This document shows positions 1-21,000 of a DNA stretch of 64,000 nucleotides, in pieces. The notes under the pieces were generated by a model. It did no database searches. It was not told the DNA's origin and worked only from the letters and a program-made list of their open reading frames with translations. How positions within the stretch are numbered: position 1 is the stretch's first letter; each line of letters begins with the position of its first letter. The translations under genes and the position numbers were made by a program. The stretch is from assembly GCF_002234675.1 (NCBI RefSeq), contig NC_019866.2, positions 10,817,261 through 10,881,260 of the forward strand. Reading direction: 5' to 3'. The DNA comes from Oryzias latipes (lineage: Eukaryota > Chordata > Actinopteri > Beloniformes > Adrianichthyidae).

Positions 1-3000
1 TATTGCTCTTAAAATATGTTTTATACCTTAAGACAGCTTTGGATAAAAGTGGATAAAGTGGAGCTCATCTAACCTCCTGGATCATCTGCTTGTGTGTCAA
101 CGTGTCTTTAGGTAGGAATCACAAACTCACAGTTAACTCATAGGTGTACTCGCACTAAATAAATAAAAACATAAGCGGTAGTTGTAATGCTAAAAGCCTT
201 GTTTATGCTTAGCATATTTACATTAATGGATCTATTTGCTTGTTTGCTGTAAGTCAAACAAGCCCAGGGCTGTACTTCTTACCTTTCAGTATAGTACAGA
301 GCAATACAGAGGTGGCTGTGTGACGCTGTTTATTTTGCCAGTTATTACTCACAACTCCCACAATGTCAACTCCTCAAAATTAAAAAGAAAAACTAACGGC
401 TTACTGTCAGGGATAAAGTAGTGAAAAGAATATTTCTAAAAGAAAACAGAAAAGTTGTGACAGAATGTTTACACTTTAAATCCATCCCAAAGATAAACCT
501 CAACTCCAAGAAAACACGCTCAAGAGATGCTTTCATCTGATCGGATCAATTTGTCACCAGCTGTAATAAACTCTCTACTGCAAAGCTGACTATCAGGTAT
601 AATTCAAAGCACATTCTTTGACTGAGTTCGCACACTTATCTTGCATAGATGAGGTGAGGAATGAGTGTTAAATGCAAAAGCAAGCTTGTGAGACATATGG
701 CAAACCTGCAGACTTGGAAGTGGAAATTTGCTCTTAAAGTTGCATGGCTTGTGATGTTTCATAAACCGCGCTGGTCCCAAACGCCTCATAGACACATTCA
801 TTCGGTACAAAGGATGTCTGTTCGCTGTGGCCTCTCTCTGTATCCCTTTGTGAACTTAGTCAGCAAACTTTCAGCCCTGGAATTCCTGTTCCCTGGGTTA
901 GGAGGTAAAATGCACAGAGAGGGATGCTCAAAATTCAAATGCATACACTTTCCCACGTGTTTCTCAAAGAGGACTGCGTTCTGAGGTGGCTGAGAGCCAG
1001 AGGCAGGTTAGCTTCCAAGAATACTAAACTAAAAACTCAAGCTGGGATTCTATAATTATTTGAAAAAGTTTGTGGAAATGAATTGAATGATTGCCACTTT
1101 AGTGCATGGGTTTTCAGAAGATTTGAAACATTTGAGAATAATAGAAGATGAAGATGGTGAAGAAAAAGAGGCAGAAATGAGAGAAATCTTGGGATCTTCA
1201 GACACCTTCACCACTACAGACTGTATAAGCAGAATGAATGTAGCTCTTTGTGCCGGGCAGACTGTGGGCTCCAGTGCATGTGTGTGCGAAAAAGAAAGAG
1301 ACCCAGGCGGCCTGGGCTCAGGGCCTACAGATGTCTGGAGCTGCCCCGCTCACCCCAGGCCTCCACAGGCAGCAAGCAGCTGTTGTCAGAAAGAGACAGG
1401 CCGCCCCGGAGAGACTGGGAGGGGGCCAATGGGCAGAAAACAAGAAAGAATCTCTTTCACAGCCTGGTATGTCCTTCTGGATCCACACACAATGTATCCT
1501 TTGAGGACCCAGAAGAATAACATTTAGATTTAAAGTTTTCTCATCCTGGGAAGTTTGGGTCAGCCTGCTCCGTTGTCCTGCTCACTAAACTGTTGAAGGG
1601 ATGACGATGAGGTTAAGGCAGGGGCAGCAGACGGGACAGGAACTCTTGCAGATTAAGTGAGCCTGCACCATGAGACATTTTAGGCATCCTTCAAGCAATA
1701 CAAACAAGCACATTCTTCCATCCTTCTGACCTCAGTTAGTGCCTGTGAAGTATAAATAAATAAATAAATTCTTGTCAAATATATTTTCTATTGGTGTTTT
1801 GGTTGTCATGAGTCTTAATTCGTTAACAGCACTTCACAGTGTGTCATTCACTCCTATTCAAAAATGCATTCCAGGGTTGATCAAGCAGAGTGCAGCATAT
1901 TCCAAACTACCAGAGGGCGTTTAAAAAAAGGAACGTGCAGCACCTGCAAAATCACAGGAACTGAGATACTTTGTGTTTCCACATCTATAAAGCCAAATAA
2001 GGAAGAACATCCATAATGTCCATCGGCAGTGTTGGAAGTCTTCTATGCTCTGGAACAGAAGACATTGATCTGTTTTACTTAGATTCTTATATTTATGTAA
2101 AATGAGTCTTGTTGTGAATTAAGTAAAAAAAAAAAAGTTACAGAGACAATGCTAAACAAAAACAGATGTTTAATTTATCATATACTCTGACAAAAGAATT
2201 TTTTTGTGAAATATGGAACAATTATTTTTATATTCAGAGTACTTTAACTCTAGAAACATCTCACGATATTTTTTTGTATTTCCAGTTTTTTCTTACTAAC
2301 TGCCCTTTTTTTGAGTAGGTGAGGATAAAATCTAAGACTGAGAACGTATAAACTACTAATTTCTAAACTTTTAACATGCTTTGAACACTTTCCTTACATT
2401 ATACTAGTTTATTTTTGTTTTCAAAAATGAGTAAAGTCTCTGCATATATTATGGTCTCATATTTTAATATTTGTTTCTATTTACAAAGCCTCTCTGTTTA
2501 TCACTGAGGCAGAAAATGCAGTTTGCAAATCCTTTTGGAATTTCAAAGTAAAAGAAAGTGCATTAATTCAAAACAAAAAAAATTGGAAAAAGAAGAACTG
2601 GAAAAATGGTTTAGGGCTAAACCGCAATATAGAGTTTTCTCTGAAGGAATGTGTACACATATGGTTGTACGTCTTGGGAAATATGCCTGCTCAATGAATG
2701 GATTGTTTGTTTACACAGAGCTGAAACAATGTGGAAATCTGCCAATAAAGCAATTGGTTTAAGACAGTCAGGCTAAGAGTTCAATGTGAATGAGAGGACA
2801 GTAATGGATGAAAGCATGAAATTCTTTCACTTCTTAAACAGAGGGCACATTGTGCAACACAATAGCTGATGATCACAAATACATAGGTAGAGATGCAGGA
2901 TAGGTTGTATGAAATAATGCACACGAAAAAAAGGTTTTTTTATTATTATTTGGTTTGCAGAAGAACTCCTTTTACGTAAGAGTAACGTTTTGCAGAATAA

Positions 3001-4615
3001 TACAAACATTTAGACACATCCCAATAAAACTAAAAAAAAAAGAATCCAGAGGGGGTGCAAGGAAGGAAAAAGACTTACCAAACAGCCCAGGAATGCAGAG
3101 GTAAAAACCAGTTGAGTTCTCTGGCACAGGATGGACCGTGTGACTGGGTTGTAGTAATGACTGTTACAAAGGGTTCTTTCTTACTGCCCTTCACTACAAT
3201 AATGCAGCATGGAGCCACATGCAAAAAAAAGACCCTTGTTACAGAAAATACAGATGCATTCTTACACGCCAATACGCACATGAACTGATCCAAGACATGC
3301 AATTATTGATATTAGGGTCAAGTTTGAATTCAAGCATGAAGCTAAAATATTGTCTTTACGATGCATAATGTAAATGCTGACTTATTTATTTATTACATAT
3401 TGAGGCTGTAGCAGACTACATTTGCTCATAAAGTCAATCAATAAATATGTTTTTAAGTAGGTAACAGACTGTTCTATAATAACATTCCTGCTCTGAACAT
3501 TTTAATAGTTTTGTCTTATGAAAGGACAAAACTGAGACTGTGCAGACATAAAGCACCAGGTCATAACAGCCTAATAAAATACAAACAGCTCTTTGAGTTG
3601 GCATTGTTATGATCCTGCAGTGGAGCTGCGTGACTGTTTTACGCTTGGTATTGATGTACCATAAGCTTTGATTGATGAATCTTAGAGTTTTTCATTTAAA
3701 GTTGGAAAGATTACGCAATTTTAGGAGACTGTCACTTACCATTGTGTAAGAAAATGTATTTTAAGAACTCAAAATAGGATTGCCTAATATTTTTAAAAAC
3801 AATCACAAATTTTACTCCCTATACATGTGCACAAATAAAACAAATTGGCAGACGTCTGTCAACAATCAGTGTTACATGACTCCCAAACTTCTCGTCATTC
3901 AAAAATTCGTCCTCTGTGTCTAAGTGATAACAAGTTTCATGAGAGGAAAACATGTTTAGTCTTAGCACCTGCTTTAAAAGCGTGGTCATGAATTCAATGC
4001 AGCCACAACTGTTGTTGTGCTGTCCCTTCAAATTTCAGTCCTTCATGTAGTTAAATAAAAAGGCAAATAACACCTTTCATGCATTATTTAAAGGGTTATA
4101 CAGACAAAAATAAAGTTAAAATGAAAACATCAGTTTAAAAATGAAAAAAACAATGAGAGAAAAAGGAAAGGAGAAGAAATCTAGGCTACGTTTTTAGTAG
4201 AACTTTCAGATTTGACTTGCAGATTTGCAGCAATATACCACTGAGCATAGAAACTTTTTATCTTTAACCATTTAACACTGCAGCTTTCGCTTAGCTTCAG
4301 CTCCATTGTTAAAGGGCTATTTGAATCACCGTAAGTCTTCAGTGGTTTACGCAATCGATGTAAACTAGCAGATTCTATCATGGAGAAGAGTGCACCTTTA
4401 TGCAACACTTTAGGTTGATGTTGGTGCATATTGGTGCAAATCCGTTGGAATCCCTTACTTGCATGATCAGTAAAAGAGTTATGTTAGGTCCAAGAGCATG
4501 TTATTTCGATGTAGCTGGTGACACCTCCTTTTAAAAAGTTAAAATTACTTTTTTTTTTAAAGAGAATTGACTTAAAAAATATAATATATAATATATTGTA
4601 TCTAAGTGGGCATTT
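1..4615. other. Gene-poor flank, no exon recognised
   Basis: No open reading frame here resembles a known protein and I see no plausible splice-linked exon series. The DNA is AT-rich with short A and T runs and a small (ATAA)n tract near 1,751-1,770. A patch at about 1,240-1,450 is distinctly more GC-rich than its surroundings. It overlaps an ATG-initiated open frame of 146 codons (1,087-1,527) whose protein I do not recognise and whose composition looks like chance. A CTCF-like motif lies at 1,907-1,919. Confidence 0.6.
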
Positions 4616-5301
4616 TTAAAGGGCCAATATCATGCAAAATCAACTTTTTCTTAAGTTTTAAGTATATTTTAATGTACAGTCCCAATCTATACATGCATCT
4701 CTGACCACTCCTCTCCACCCCTGGTATCTGAGTGCCAGCCCCTCCCAATCCCTGAGAATAATTGGGTCCCCACGTTTATACGAATGAACATGGGGGAACA
4801 GCCCCTTAGAGTCTGCACTGCAACCACTGCCCCCAGACTAACACACATACACACACTTTCTCCGCAGAGCTAACCGTTTCCGGCAAAACGCTTTCATTTT
4901 AGCATCAACTCTGAGAAGTGGTTCCTCTTGCACCTAATCTGGAGAGAGAACAACAGCTTGCAATCTTTTCTAAATGTGCACTTCAAATTCCAGATCACAC
5001 TCTGGGTCAAGAGTTTAAGGCTCCATTATATGCAAATTCGGCTTTAAAAGTTAAAAGTTGTTTGTTGTTTGTTTTTGTGGGTGGGACACAGACACGCTGC
5101 CGAGGTCAGCTCTAGACAGAGGTCATGGAATGGGCGGCACCCACAAGGAGCGTAAGCCGGCGCTTCAGAGATCGAGTCGTCTTACTTCCAAGTAGGAAAA
5201 GGAGCTTGCAAAAAAAACTAATACTTCAACAAAAAATTGTTCTTCAGTGTGGATTTAGTTTACTCTGAAAGGCTTAGATTAGCATGATACAGGCCCTTTA
5301 A
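4616..5301. mobile_element. Non-autonomous inverted-repeat DNA transposon flanked by TTAA (piggyBac-like MITE)
   Basis: The left end reads AGGGCCAATATCATGCAAA from 4,620. The reverse complement of the right end reads AGGGCCTGTATCATGCTAA, ending at 5,297. These form imperfect terminal inverted repeats of about 19 bp with three mismatches. TTAA lies directly outside both ends (4,616-4,619 and 5,298-5,301), the target duplication used by piggyBac-type transposases. The 678-bp interior has no transposase frame, so the copy would depend on a transposase supplied in trans. The superfamily call is inference, because the terminal bases are not the classical CCC of piggyBac. Part of the TTAA is also compatible with a longer inverted repeat. 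Confidence 0.65.
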
Positions 5302-8300
5302 GAAATACCTGAGAAAAATGTTCATTGTTTAGCAAAAGCATCACAAACGTTCACTCTAATTTTCAAAATTCAGCCTTTTATTGTTATATTTTTCATTGTG
5401 AAGGGTCATTTATCTGACATTGTCAGATTGGCAAATTTATACAAGATTTGAGGTCTGAACTTTCAGCTGCTGGCGACCTGTTCCACTGAGCATAAACCTG
5501 CAAAAAAGGGGGAGATTTACTAATGCTGCCCAGGTCTGTCACAGCTGGTTTGTTGGGACAGCTGTGAAAGCCCATGTTTTAATGTTTCTAGATGGAAATA
5601 TTTGACCCCTGCAGGGATCTTTACAACAGAGCTCAGTTCACAGAAGCTCTCTCAGGGGAATGTTTTGAAATTTAGAAAGGCAAATGGGAGCTTTTTCTAA
5701 CATTGTCAGAGGAATGTTCTGCTTAACTTTTTTCCTTTCTAAATATTTATTTATAAAGTGATTAAAAACTATGACCACAAACATAGAAACTTCATTTGGG
5801 TCTTGTTGGATCTTATTTTTACTTTCTTATTTGATTTATTTGTTCATTGTTTTCTTCTGCATAAATATTTTTCCACATCTCTTTGGTTAATAACTGCAAT
5901 TATTACTGCTGTGGCTTATACTGAGTTGGATTTTTTTATGAATGTTTCTGCTTTACATCCATCATCTGCCCAAAACAGTAAGGTCATGAGTGCAGAATTA
6001 TGTAGGATGTAAACATTTTGATCCTTTATTTTCACCAACATTTCTTCTTTGGTGTTCGATCAAGAACAAAGAAATCCAACACATCTGGCTTTTTGCCAGA
6101 GCTGTCATTTGACCCGAGATGAGCCGTTTCCCCATCTTGTCCCGATCAGTTTCCAATTCTGGAACCAGCACAGGTGTTATACCCAACAATGGACATCTTG
6201 TCCGAGTTGTCACCCTTCACATTCCAAAACCCATGTAATCCCAGCTCCACTACATCATAGTGTTACCACAGGTGACGAATATCTCCAGCAGACACAGTGC
6301 GCCCTTTGTTTCCCCAATGTTTGATTTTCCTCCTTAAAAAAATGAACACAGATGCTGGTGAACTACATGGAGTGGAGATCATTTAGAGCTGGAGTCAAAC
6401 ACGAGTGCATAGCTTTGACACAAACACCCAGCAGCTGCCGGTCCATTTGGGCACGTCGATTTATCTCTTGAGTGAAAACCTCATCAGCTGCAGAACCGAC
6501 GCCTAAATTTATTATCAGCTTTAAAGAAAACAATATGTTTTTGCTTTCAAGTAGATACTAAGTTAAGGTCAGTTTGGAGCAGAAGTGGTTTGATGTGTAT
6601 TTGCATCAATGGGTGTCAAAGGAATGACAATATAAACTGTGATACGGCTGCAGAAGGGACAGCTTGATATTTTTAATAACTCAAAAAATAAGAGGAAGAC
6701 AGATCTTTTTAGAATGGTTAGCCAAGGTGCAAATCAATAAAAAAAGTTTTGTTTTAAAAGATTTTCTGATGAAAAATCTTTGTACAACTCCAGCTAATCC
6801 AGAAGGTGGCATCATTGCACAGCAGAGAGGCATGCATCTCTGAGGCAAACAGATTGCGTTTCAAAATACCACAAATCAAATTAACGCCTGAACCAGTAAA
6901 TTAAGCCTGTTGAATTTATTTTTTTTTTTTAAAAATGAAGCAACTGAGTTGAGCAAAAAAAACCAACTGTCTTTTAAGAAACAATTAACCAGAACACAGT
7001 TTATACAGTGATCTGTATACATTTAAAGCCAAAATCATCTGTTCTGTTCAGTTATCTTCCTGTCTAATCTCACCATCCTCTGAGCTCTCCACCTCTGCAC
7101 TGACACAACATGCGAGTGGTAAAACAGCCCCACCATCTGTGCTTTCAAGCAAGATATTTGCCTGCCAGGCAAAAAAAAAAATCATTTAATGGCTCTTTAA
7201 GTTTGTCACCTCAGATTTTACAAGCCCTTCATCAGAATTTAGCCCCAAATCTATATTTAAGCAACAGTTTTTTTAAACACACTAAAACAGTTTTTCTCTA
7301 AAGGGCAAAACACCATCTATTCTCATTAGGTTCTAATTTGGTTAATTTCATAAACCTTTTGATATCTAGATGGAACTAACCTGTTTGATAAAACAAATAT
7401 CTTGTTTCCTTAAGTGAAACTGTCACAACAGTATGTCACGGAAACACAGCAGTCAGTGTGTTGTTTCTCACAAGCTATAGTGGCAGCATCTAAGGAATAT
7501 TTGTGTTACCGGTACTTCTGTTTTGTGGAGGCTAAGTTCCAGTTAATCAACAAACATAACTTAAGCTCTGGAAGGTCGATTCTAACTGCAGGCTGCAACA
7601 TTTTGATGGAAGTGTTGTTATTGTGTGGGCGCTAATCACACATCTCTGCATGTGCAGACATGGCACATCATTACTGACACCATCAAAGTGCTCTCTACAA
7701 CATAAGTGTGAAATCTCTGCGAAGGAAAACTGAAGAACACCTCTCAGACATGCAGGGACTGAGGACGGCCGGCCCTTGTCTGTCAGATTCGAAATGATGC
7801 ACTGATCTGAGAAATGTGCATAAGATCACAGAAACATACAGGTCTGACCAGACATTGACTTCATAAGAGTGGGAGCAAGAAATCAAATGTAGGGGCAACT
7901 TGTTTCTAAAGGCTGAGTTTGAGGCTTACCTAAGCCACTGGAGACTGTCAACAATTGATCCCAGAGTCTGTCTTCAAAAAAAATTACCATCTGTTTTTTA
8001 CCCTCCAATTGCTTTCTTTCGTATTAGTTTCATTGATTTTACACAGAAAGCCTTCAAGACAAAGCTGATTTTCTGTTCTTTTGTTTTTCTCTGAAACTCT
8101 TTGTTCATTGTTTATATTTCTGAAAGAAAATCTGTGATTGATTTGGCGAGACACAGATGCCAGTTAATGATAAATTATATCACAAAAGCGCGAGCTGTTT
8201 TGATAAAAACACATTTGATGTTTTTTATGGACAAAAAGTTTTACTGACAAAAAGCATGAAAGCAACAAATAAAAACAGAGATTTACTTTATTTTGTTCTT

Positions 8301-8696
8301 TTTATTCATAATTTTCATTTTTAAACCAGTTTATTCATCAAAATCCAACAAAACATTGAAGATTTTTAGCCCCAAGTAGTGGACACCCTTTTTCACACAA
8401 TACTCGGGTAATGCATGTGCATGTTCAGAGTGGTTAGACCTTGCCTATCGTATCTTAAGTGCCCCTTTTCTACCTTAGTGCATCTTTCAAAGAGCCTCCA
8501 GCTTTATATAACCTTAGGAAAGAGAAAGGAAGAAAACCTTGAACAAATAGATGAATTGAGATGCAGGTTTTTTTGACAATTTTCCAGCAGGTAATGTTTG
8601 TATCTATATATGGTGTCAGAATATGGCTCAGACTGCTAATGTTTTTTCCCTAAAAAGGGGAAGAAATCCTAAGTTTATTAGTAATGAAGTGCATAA
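5302..8696. other. Intergenic DNA, nothing recognised
   Basis: AT-rich noncoding DNA with scattered short homopolymers. The open frames present are short, lack similarity to known families and do not chain through splice sites. No repeat family, RNA gene or obvious promoter was recognised. Confidence 0.5.
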
Positions 8697-9040
8697 AAGG
8701 CGGCAGTGGCTCAGAAGGTTGAGCAGGTCGGCCAAAGAAGGGTTGACGGTTCGATCCCCGCTCCCCCCAGTCAACCGTTGTTGTGTCTTTGAGCAAGACA
8801 CTTCACCCTCCTTGCCTCCAGTGTGGCTCCACTGGTGTGTAAGTGCATATGAATGTCCCAGTGATGGTCAAAGGGGCCGTAGGCGCGAACTGGCAGCCCC
8901 GCCCCTGTCAGTCTGCCCCAGGGCAGCTGTGGCTACATCAGTATCTGCCATCACCAAGTATGAATGAGGAGTGAATGAATAATGGACACACTGTGGGCGC
9001 TGGAAAAGTGGAGATAAATCCAATCCATTATTATTAAAGA
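8697..9040 (+). mobile_element. tRNA-derived SINE
   Basis: The left part resembles a tRNA-type RNA polymerase III promoter. An A-box-like TGGCTCAGAAGG lies at 8,707-8,718 and a B-box GGTTCGATCCC at 8,748-8,758, about 30 bp apart as expected. Downstream come segments typical of a widespread teleost SINE body: a stretch with 'gagcaagacacttcaccctcc', then a region ending near 'gagtgaatgaataatgg' and a short ATT-rich tail near 9,030-9,040. There is no tRNA cloverleaf 3' half, so this is a retroposed copy and not a tRNA gene. I could not identify target-site duplications. Confidence 0.72.
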
Positions 9041-17728
<8,688 letters not shown>

Positions 17729-17753
17729 CCCCCCCCCCCCCCCCCCCCCCCCC
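17729..17753. repeat. C25 homopolymer
   Basis: An unbroken run of 25 cytosines, able to form a G-quadruplex or i-motif on the two strands. The run length is likely to be unreliable in sequencing. It sits about 60 bp before a GC-rich patch. Confidence 0.97.
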
Positions 17754-17812
17754 GGTGCATGGCCTATTAATGTGCTTTGTTCAATATTAAACATTTGGTA
17801 TAAAATGCTTCA

Positions 17813-18030
17813 TTGGAGCGGGGCCTGTTGCTGTGGCCGGGGGCGGCAGAGCTCTCCGTCTCTGCCCGTCCGTCTCGAGTTGCGTGTGGCAACACGCTGC
17901 TGCCGCCGCTGAAAAAGCAACCCATCCCTCTCTTCTTGAGCTGCCGCTCTCTTGCAGTGTTTGTCCTCACACGGCCATCTGTCCTCGGTTGTGTGTTTTG
18001 CGCTCGGTGTTGCTGAGCAAACGTTAGGAA
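17813..18030. promoter_or_regulatory. Isolated GC/CpG-rich patch in AT-rich DNA
   Basis: Within a strongly AT-rich desert this segment is GC-rich and contains many CpG dinucleotides, for example around the CCGGGGGCGGCAG stretch near 17,838 and the CCGTCCGTCTCGAG stretch near 17,863. No coding exon is recognisable: overlapping frames exist on both strands, as expected for any GC-rich patch. It may be an orphan CpG island, an enhancer or a noncoding-RNA promoter. The assignment rests only on composition. Confidence 0.3.
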
Positions 18031-21000
18031 CCTCGTGGACAGAGCTGTAAAACACCTAAATCCTTAAGCCAAAAGCCATGCAATTTTAACGCCATCCCTC
18101 AGTGGACACTCAGAGAAGCCACTAAACACTGTTTGTTCTGGCTGGAGGGCCAATGAATAAATAATGGGAGTGAATATATGCATGCAGCTAATCTGTTTTA
18201 GCCTGATTATCTTTCTGACTGATTGATGCAACTTTTTCTTTACCTAAAGCTGCAAGAGTCCATAAGTAAATAGGTACATGGAAATTACATTTAGTTTGGA
18301 AAACACATGGTGACAGTTCCATTTCAATTGGCAGAACAAAAGAAGGAAAACATTAGCTCCTCTGCAAGGCAATGAGCTTTCTCACTTTTGAGGGGCAAAT
18401 AACTGATATCCACAAAAAACAGAGTTGCAAGAAAATGCAAAGATTTATTCAGGAAGCATTCCTTATTTTTGCCATGATTATTGCCCCCCCCAAAAACGAA
18501 CAAGGCCACACTAAGAGACCAAAAAAGCATCAGAAGTCTGCTCATAGAATTACTAAAAAGTCTCATTAAAACCCACTGCAGATGGGGTGCATTTTTTTTC
18601 TATTTTGCCTCATTTATTTTTTGATTTCTTTGGAAATTCTAAGGCGCATTTTATTTCCCAAAATGTGCAGTCTTTTCTTGGAGTCAGAAAAAAAGGGCGA
18701 GGCTTTCATGAGAAGTACATCTCATGAACTGCTCAGTCTGGCTGCTGCATTTGACAAAAAAAAAAAGGATTAAATTCAACACATCAGTGCTCTGTTACAC
18801 TTTTTTTAGCTATGGAATGGATTCACACGTTTTATCTGACAGGGGTTGTTTTCTCAATATACCTGTTATATTAGGATTTAATGATCACTGAAACTAACTA
18901 ATTTATTTATGAATTAATAGTTTATTATGTTCAGGTCACTTTAGGGAGACTTGTTTTTCTAAGGAAGCAATTTTTCTTTCCAACTACATTTGACTTTATA
19001 GGTCTCTGTGTGATAGCCCGGATCTCCAGAAGATAAATCAAATGACCTTTTTGAAAGACCCCTTCATATTGTAATGTGGTTATGTTTTACATTGAAAATT
19101 TGCCACTTTGTGATTAATGAGCGATTTGGCCATTCTGATCCAGAGGTGATGAAATTCATCTCAAGTGAGACATTAAAACTGTCAAATGTTCTTTTCCCAA
19201 AAAAACAGAAGAATGCTGATTTATGCGGCACAGATGCATTACCTCTAACCCTAGAATCCGGGTAAAAAGTATACTTGTTTTTTCCAGTCAGTGGAAAATC
19301 ACTTAACTCAAAAGTATAAATTAGTTTTGATATGTTTCTACCAACAATTGTTAAAAATAACAAATTTTTACGAATGATGCTCTGTCTTGCTATTTGCTAT
19401 CTAGCAATATTTCTTATTCAATTTTATTTAACCTTTTTTTATACCACTTAGGAGTGGTATTAAAATGTTAAACATTTTGTTTTTACAAATAGTCTTCTAC
19501 GCCTTTTCTGGTAATTGTAAACTTTAAAAAACAAGAATAAAGCAAACTACTGCTAAGCTTTGTGTCCAAGAACCACAATGTTGCTGTTATTCTGACATTT
19601 TTCTGAGTTCAAACTGGATTAATTTACGCATTTCTGCGTATCCATGCAGTCTGCAGAATCTCCACAGATCTTGAGCTGCATAATGTTAAAATAAAGAAGC
19701 TAAAGCTCAAAACAACTCAACACATACAAGATTACTTTTCACCCACAACCTTAGCTAAACAAACGAATTACATTTTGTAGTTATTAGCTGGAATGTGCTG
19801 CGTCTTCAGAGAAACTGTCAGTTGTTCCCATTTAAACAAACCAGATTAAACTGTTACACTTGAACTGTGTAACATTTGCTTGATGCACTTTTCAAGTTAA
19901 AACTGTGCCGTTTAATATTCCAGTAAAATATTTGTGTATTTTATTTATATTCTAGTGAAACTGATAAACCTTTAACAGCAACATCTACAAATGTGTTTAA
20001 TTTTATATTTTACAACATTAAGATGCAATCTCATTTGAACTTCTTTTCATTTTTTCTCCCTCTTTTCCAAAATTATATAGTAAAAAATAAAAAGCTTCTA
20101 CTGTTGTCTCCAATAGTGGTAATCCATGTTCGTTTGCTTACTTAGTTTGACACTTTTGGATAATGTTTTAATACATTTTCTGTTGGATTTAGGAGTCTGG
20201 CAGGTCAGGTACCTGGAACGATTTATTTTTTATTTTCTACCACTGCAACAGTCTTTTCACTGTTTCCCTTGAAAAAAAAGTATGATTGAAAACTTTATAA
20301 ATTGTCTTCATTCTTTATATTCATGTTTGTTTTTCTTTTCTAGCTCCTTGGTCATTTCTCAAATAGACATCCACATATTTCTTAACGGTTCTAATCCACA
20401 CGGACCCTAGGAGACTTCATTATAAATGAAATAGGGTCTTGTTAGCATGCACTCAAGCACGGCTCTGCCACTGGAGGATCAAACTAAATAGGTTCATTTG
20501 CTCTCAGATGCCTTTTTTTGGGTTAAAATAAAACCATTAATTTTGGTTATGCCCTAATAGAGACTACAGTTTAGCTTAATGTGCTTAAATACATTGGATT
20601 CTGACAATTAACTAAGATTACAACACTAAGTATTACATTAATCAAATTCTGAGGAGAGAGGCAGATGTGAAGTAAATTGGGAAAAACTACTCTAATACGT
20701 ATTTTACTTCTAAGCAATCATCAGGTTTAAAAATGTGAGCGAGTAGATGAGAGGTCTGTGTCGTTCAGGCTGTGCTTTCTGTTTACACCCCCCTCAAAAG
20801 CCAGAGCTCCAGATAGATCTGCCTTTACTTGCCGAGTTTAAAATTTATTATATTAAGTGTATCAGAGTCTCCTTCACCCACGCACACAAACACATCCACA
20901 CTAAATCAGCTATAACGTCAACCCTCTGAAGAAAATAAATTACAAAAGCTTCTGTTGTCTCCACAAGCGTCTTTAAGCTCCATAATCAATTTCTCCACTG

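Noticed and set aside
8697-8770. tRNA gene
   Set aside because: A and B boxes are present but there is no full cloverleaf or 3' half. The sequence continues into a SINE body.
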